A DNA stretch of 7,521 nt from Thermoplasmata archaeon (lineage in GTDB: Archaea; Thermoplasmatota; Thermoplasmata; Lutacidiplasmatales; UBA184), in contig JASHWL010000130.1 in NCBI GenBank assembly GCA_030044105.1, forward strand, positions 1-7,521, read 5' to 3'. The position numbers and the translations under genes were made by a program. Shown here piece after piece: positions 6,992 to 7,521 of this stretch (positions are counted from its first letter, which is position 1; each line of letters begins with the position of its first letter). Under the pieces are notes generated by a model that saw only the letters and a program-made list of their open reading frames with translations, made no database searches and had not been told where the DNA came from.

Positions 6992-7080
6992 CCGTTCCCT
7001 TCGCGGGCATTACCCCGATCAGGTTCCTGGGGTCGACGAGGCGAACCTCGTCCTCTCAGCCGGTGACCAGCTCCCCCTTA
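6992..7080 (-). ncRNA. TPP riboswitch (THI element) upstream of thiBPQ
   Basis: This is a thiamine pyrophosphate-sensing aptamer in the 5' leader of thiB. In order on the minus strand: GGGG of P2 (7077-7074); a short P3 stem CUGG-UCA-CCGG; the conserved CUGAGA (7059-7054); an optional extra stem (P3a position) of seven perfect pairs closed by a UUCG loop (7052-7035); ACCCC closing P2 (7033-7029); GGAACCUGAUC (7027-7017); P5 CGGGG-UAAU-GCCCG (7017-7004); and GCGAAGGGAA (7004-6995). The conserved pyrimidine- and pyrophosphate-binding elements are all present. No convincing P1 stem is visible on either side of the GGGG and GGGAA, so the outer boundary is uncertain. It controls a thiamine importer, the expected target. 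The 3' end lies about 45 nt before the thiB start. Confidence 0.95.
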
Positions 7081-7104
7081 CCCGAGTGGCCATCGAGCCT
7101 CGGG
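7081..7104. repeat. Inverted repeat between thi promoter and riboswitch
   Basis: CCCGAG (7081-7086) and CTCGGG (7099-7104) are perfect 6-bp complements with a 12-nt spacer. The repeat lies directly between the TATA-like element of the thi operon and the first base of the aptamer. It overlaps the predicted transcription start, so it could be an operator where a repressor blocks initiation. If transcription starts further upstream, it would be a hairpin leading into the aptamer. A second overlapping pair, TGGCC (7087-7091) with GGCCA (7103-7107), exists. Short repeats arise easily at this GC content. Confidence 0.3.
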
Positions 7105-7113
7105 CCATAAGGT
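7105..7113 (-). promoter_or_regulatory. Candidate TATA box of the thiBPQ operon
   Basis: The minus strand reads GGTAACCTTATGGCCC here, the most AT-rich stretch upstream of the riboswitch. An archaeal TATA box centred near 7109 would place the start of transcription about 25-27 bp downstream, around 7083, just before the aptamer's first G-run at 7077. That would leave almost no 5' strand for a P1 stem, in agreement with none being seen. The match to a consensus TATA box is only fair. Confidence 0.4.
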
Positions 7114-7132
7114 TACCCCCGGGCGCGGCGCA

Positions 7133-7144
7133 CCGCTTAAGCGG
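7133..7144 (+). promoter_or_regulatory. Palindromic TATA-like promoter element of pdxS
   Basis: CCGCTTAAGCGG is a perfect 12-bp palindrome. Its TTAA core is about 29-31 bp before the ATG at 7169, the distance expected for a TATA box serving a leaderless or nearly leaderless archaeal transcript. There is no Shine-Dalgarno sequence before pdxS, which fits. If this is the promoter, the upstream in-frame ATG at 7148 would lie before the transcription start and be excluded. The symmetry could also serve a dimeric regulator. Confidence 0.45.
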
Positions 7145-7168
7145 TCGATGCGGCTAGCTCGCGTGTCC

Positions 7169-7521
7169 ATGACCGATGGGATGGAGCAGCTGCGGTTCGG
7201 CACCGAGCTCGTCAAGCGGGGGTTCGCCCGCATGCAGCAGGGCGGCGTCATCATGGACGTGACCACCGCCGACCAGGCCGCCATCGCCGAGGAGGCGGGC
7301 GCGGTCGCGGTCATGGCGCTCGAGCGCGTCCCGGCCGACATCCGCGCGGCCGGCGGCGTCGCACGCATGGCCGATCCGACGAAGATCCGCGAGATCAAGG
7401 AGCGGGTCTCGATCCCGGTGATGGCGAAGTGCCGGATCGGGCACACGGCCGAGGCCCGGGTGCTCGAGGCGCTCGCGGTAGATATGATCGACGAGTCCGA
7501 GGTGCTGACCCCGGCCGATCC
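7169..7521 (+). CDS. pdxS: Pyridoxal 5'-phosphate synthase lyase subunit PdxS; C-terminus beyond the right edge
   Basis: PdxS builds PLP from ribose 5-phosphate, glyceraldehyde 3-phosphate and ammonia supplied by its glutaminase partner PdxT, in a cytosolic 12-mer core. The 117 codons present are nearly identical in pattern to the family: GGVIMDV with D30, EEAGAVAVMALERVPADIR (41-59), GGVARMADPT (62-71), MAKCRIGH with K87 (85-92), and DESEVLTPAD (108-117). K87 and D30 match Schiff-base K81 and D24 of B. subtilis PdxS with a constant offset of six. About 175-185 residues, including the second catalytic lysine, lie outside the window. ATG at 7169 is chosen for its promoter spacing and fit to family length; in-frame alternatives are ATG 7148, GTG 7163 and ATG 7181. 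The gene is divergent from the thiamine operon. No pdxT is visible in the window. Confidence 0.97.
   Translation, partial: MTDGMEQLRFGTELVKRGFARMQQGGVIMDVTTADQAAIAEEAGAVAVMALERVPADIRAAGGVARMADPTKIREIKERVSIPVMAKCRIGHTAEARVLEALAVDMIDESEVLTPAD

Noticed and set aside
5813..7066. Plus-strand open frame of 417 codons antisense to thiB and the riboswitch
   Set aside because: Its Arg/Val/Gly-rich translation is an antisense shadow; it also runs across the riboswitch, which is plainly on the minus strand.
7078..7446. Minus-strand open frames opposite pdxS
   Set aside because: The plus strand encodes an unmistakable PdxS; these frames carry no family features.

Overview
The window is very GC-rich with long antisense open frames. 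It most likely comes from a high-GC archaeon of the Thermoplasmata or a relative. This is inference, resting on four observations: a TPP riboswitch in front of a thiamine transporter (archaeal TPP riboswitches are known mainly from Thermoplasmata); a membrane-anchored binding protein with no lipobox and eight N-glycosylation sequons; a TATA-like element about 30 bp before pdxS, which suggests a nearly leaderless transcript; and several GTG starts. No rRNA, tRNA, mobile element or CRISPR array was seen.

Layout. Minus strand, right to left (transcription order): a TPP riboswitch (about 7080-6992), then a three-gene thiamine/TPP ABC importer made of thiB (6949-5789), thiP (5813-4164) and a thiQ-like ATPase (4177-3149). 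Both junctions overlap. Next come a 158-bp gap, a winged-helix regulator (2990-2445), a 127-bp gap, and aconitase acnA (2317-1), whose C-terminus lies beyond the left edge. Plus strand: pdxS, the PLP synthase lyase subunit, starts at 7169 and runs off the right edge. The 219-bp spacer between thiB and pdxS holds the riboswitch, its expression platform and two divergent promoter candidates.

Working together: ThiB captures thiamine or its phosphates outside the membrane, ThiP moves it inward and ThiQ powers the transport. TPP made in the cell should bind the leader RNA and shut the operon off. The leader suggests how: the start region of thiB can fold into a hairpin burying its Shine-Dalgarno sequence, and the hairpin's 5' arm can instead pair with the aptamer's ligand-binding CUGAGA region. 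PdxS makes PLP, so the divergent region joins B1 uptake to B6 synthesis. The regulator's target is unknown; the small hairpin covering its own ribosome-binding site is the other notable regulatory structure. Most of the window is recognisable metabolism. The most interesting parts are the leader RNA, the hairpin before the regulator, and the heavily sequon-marked ThiB.
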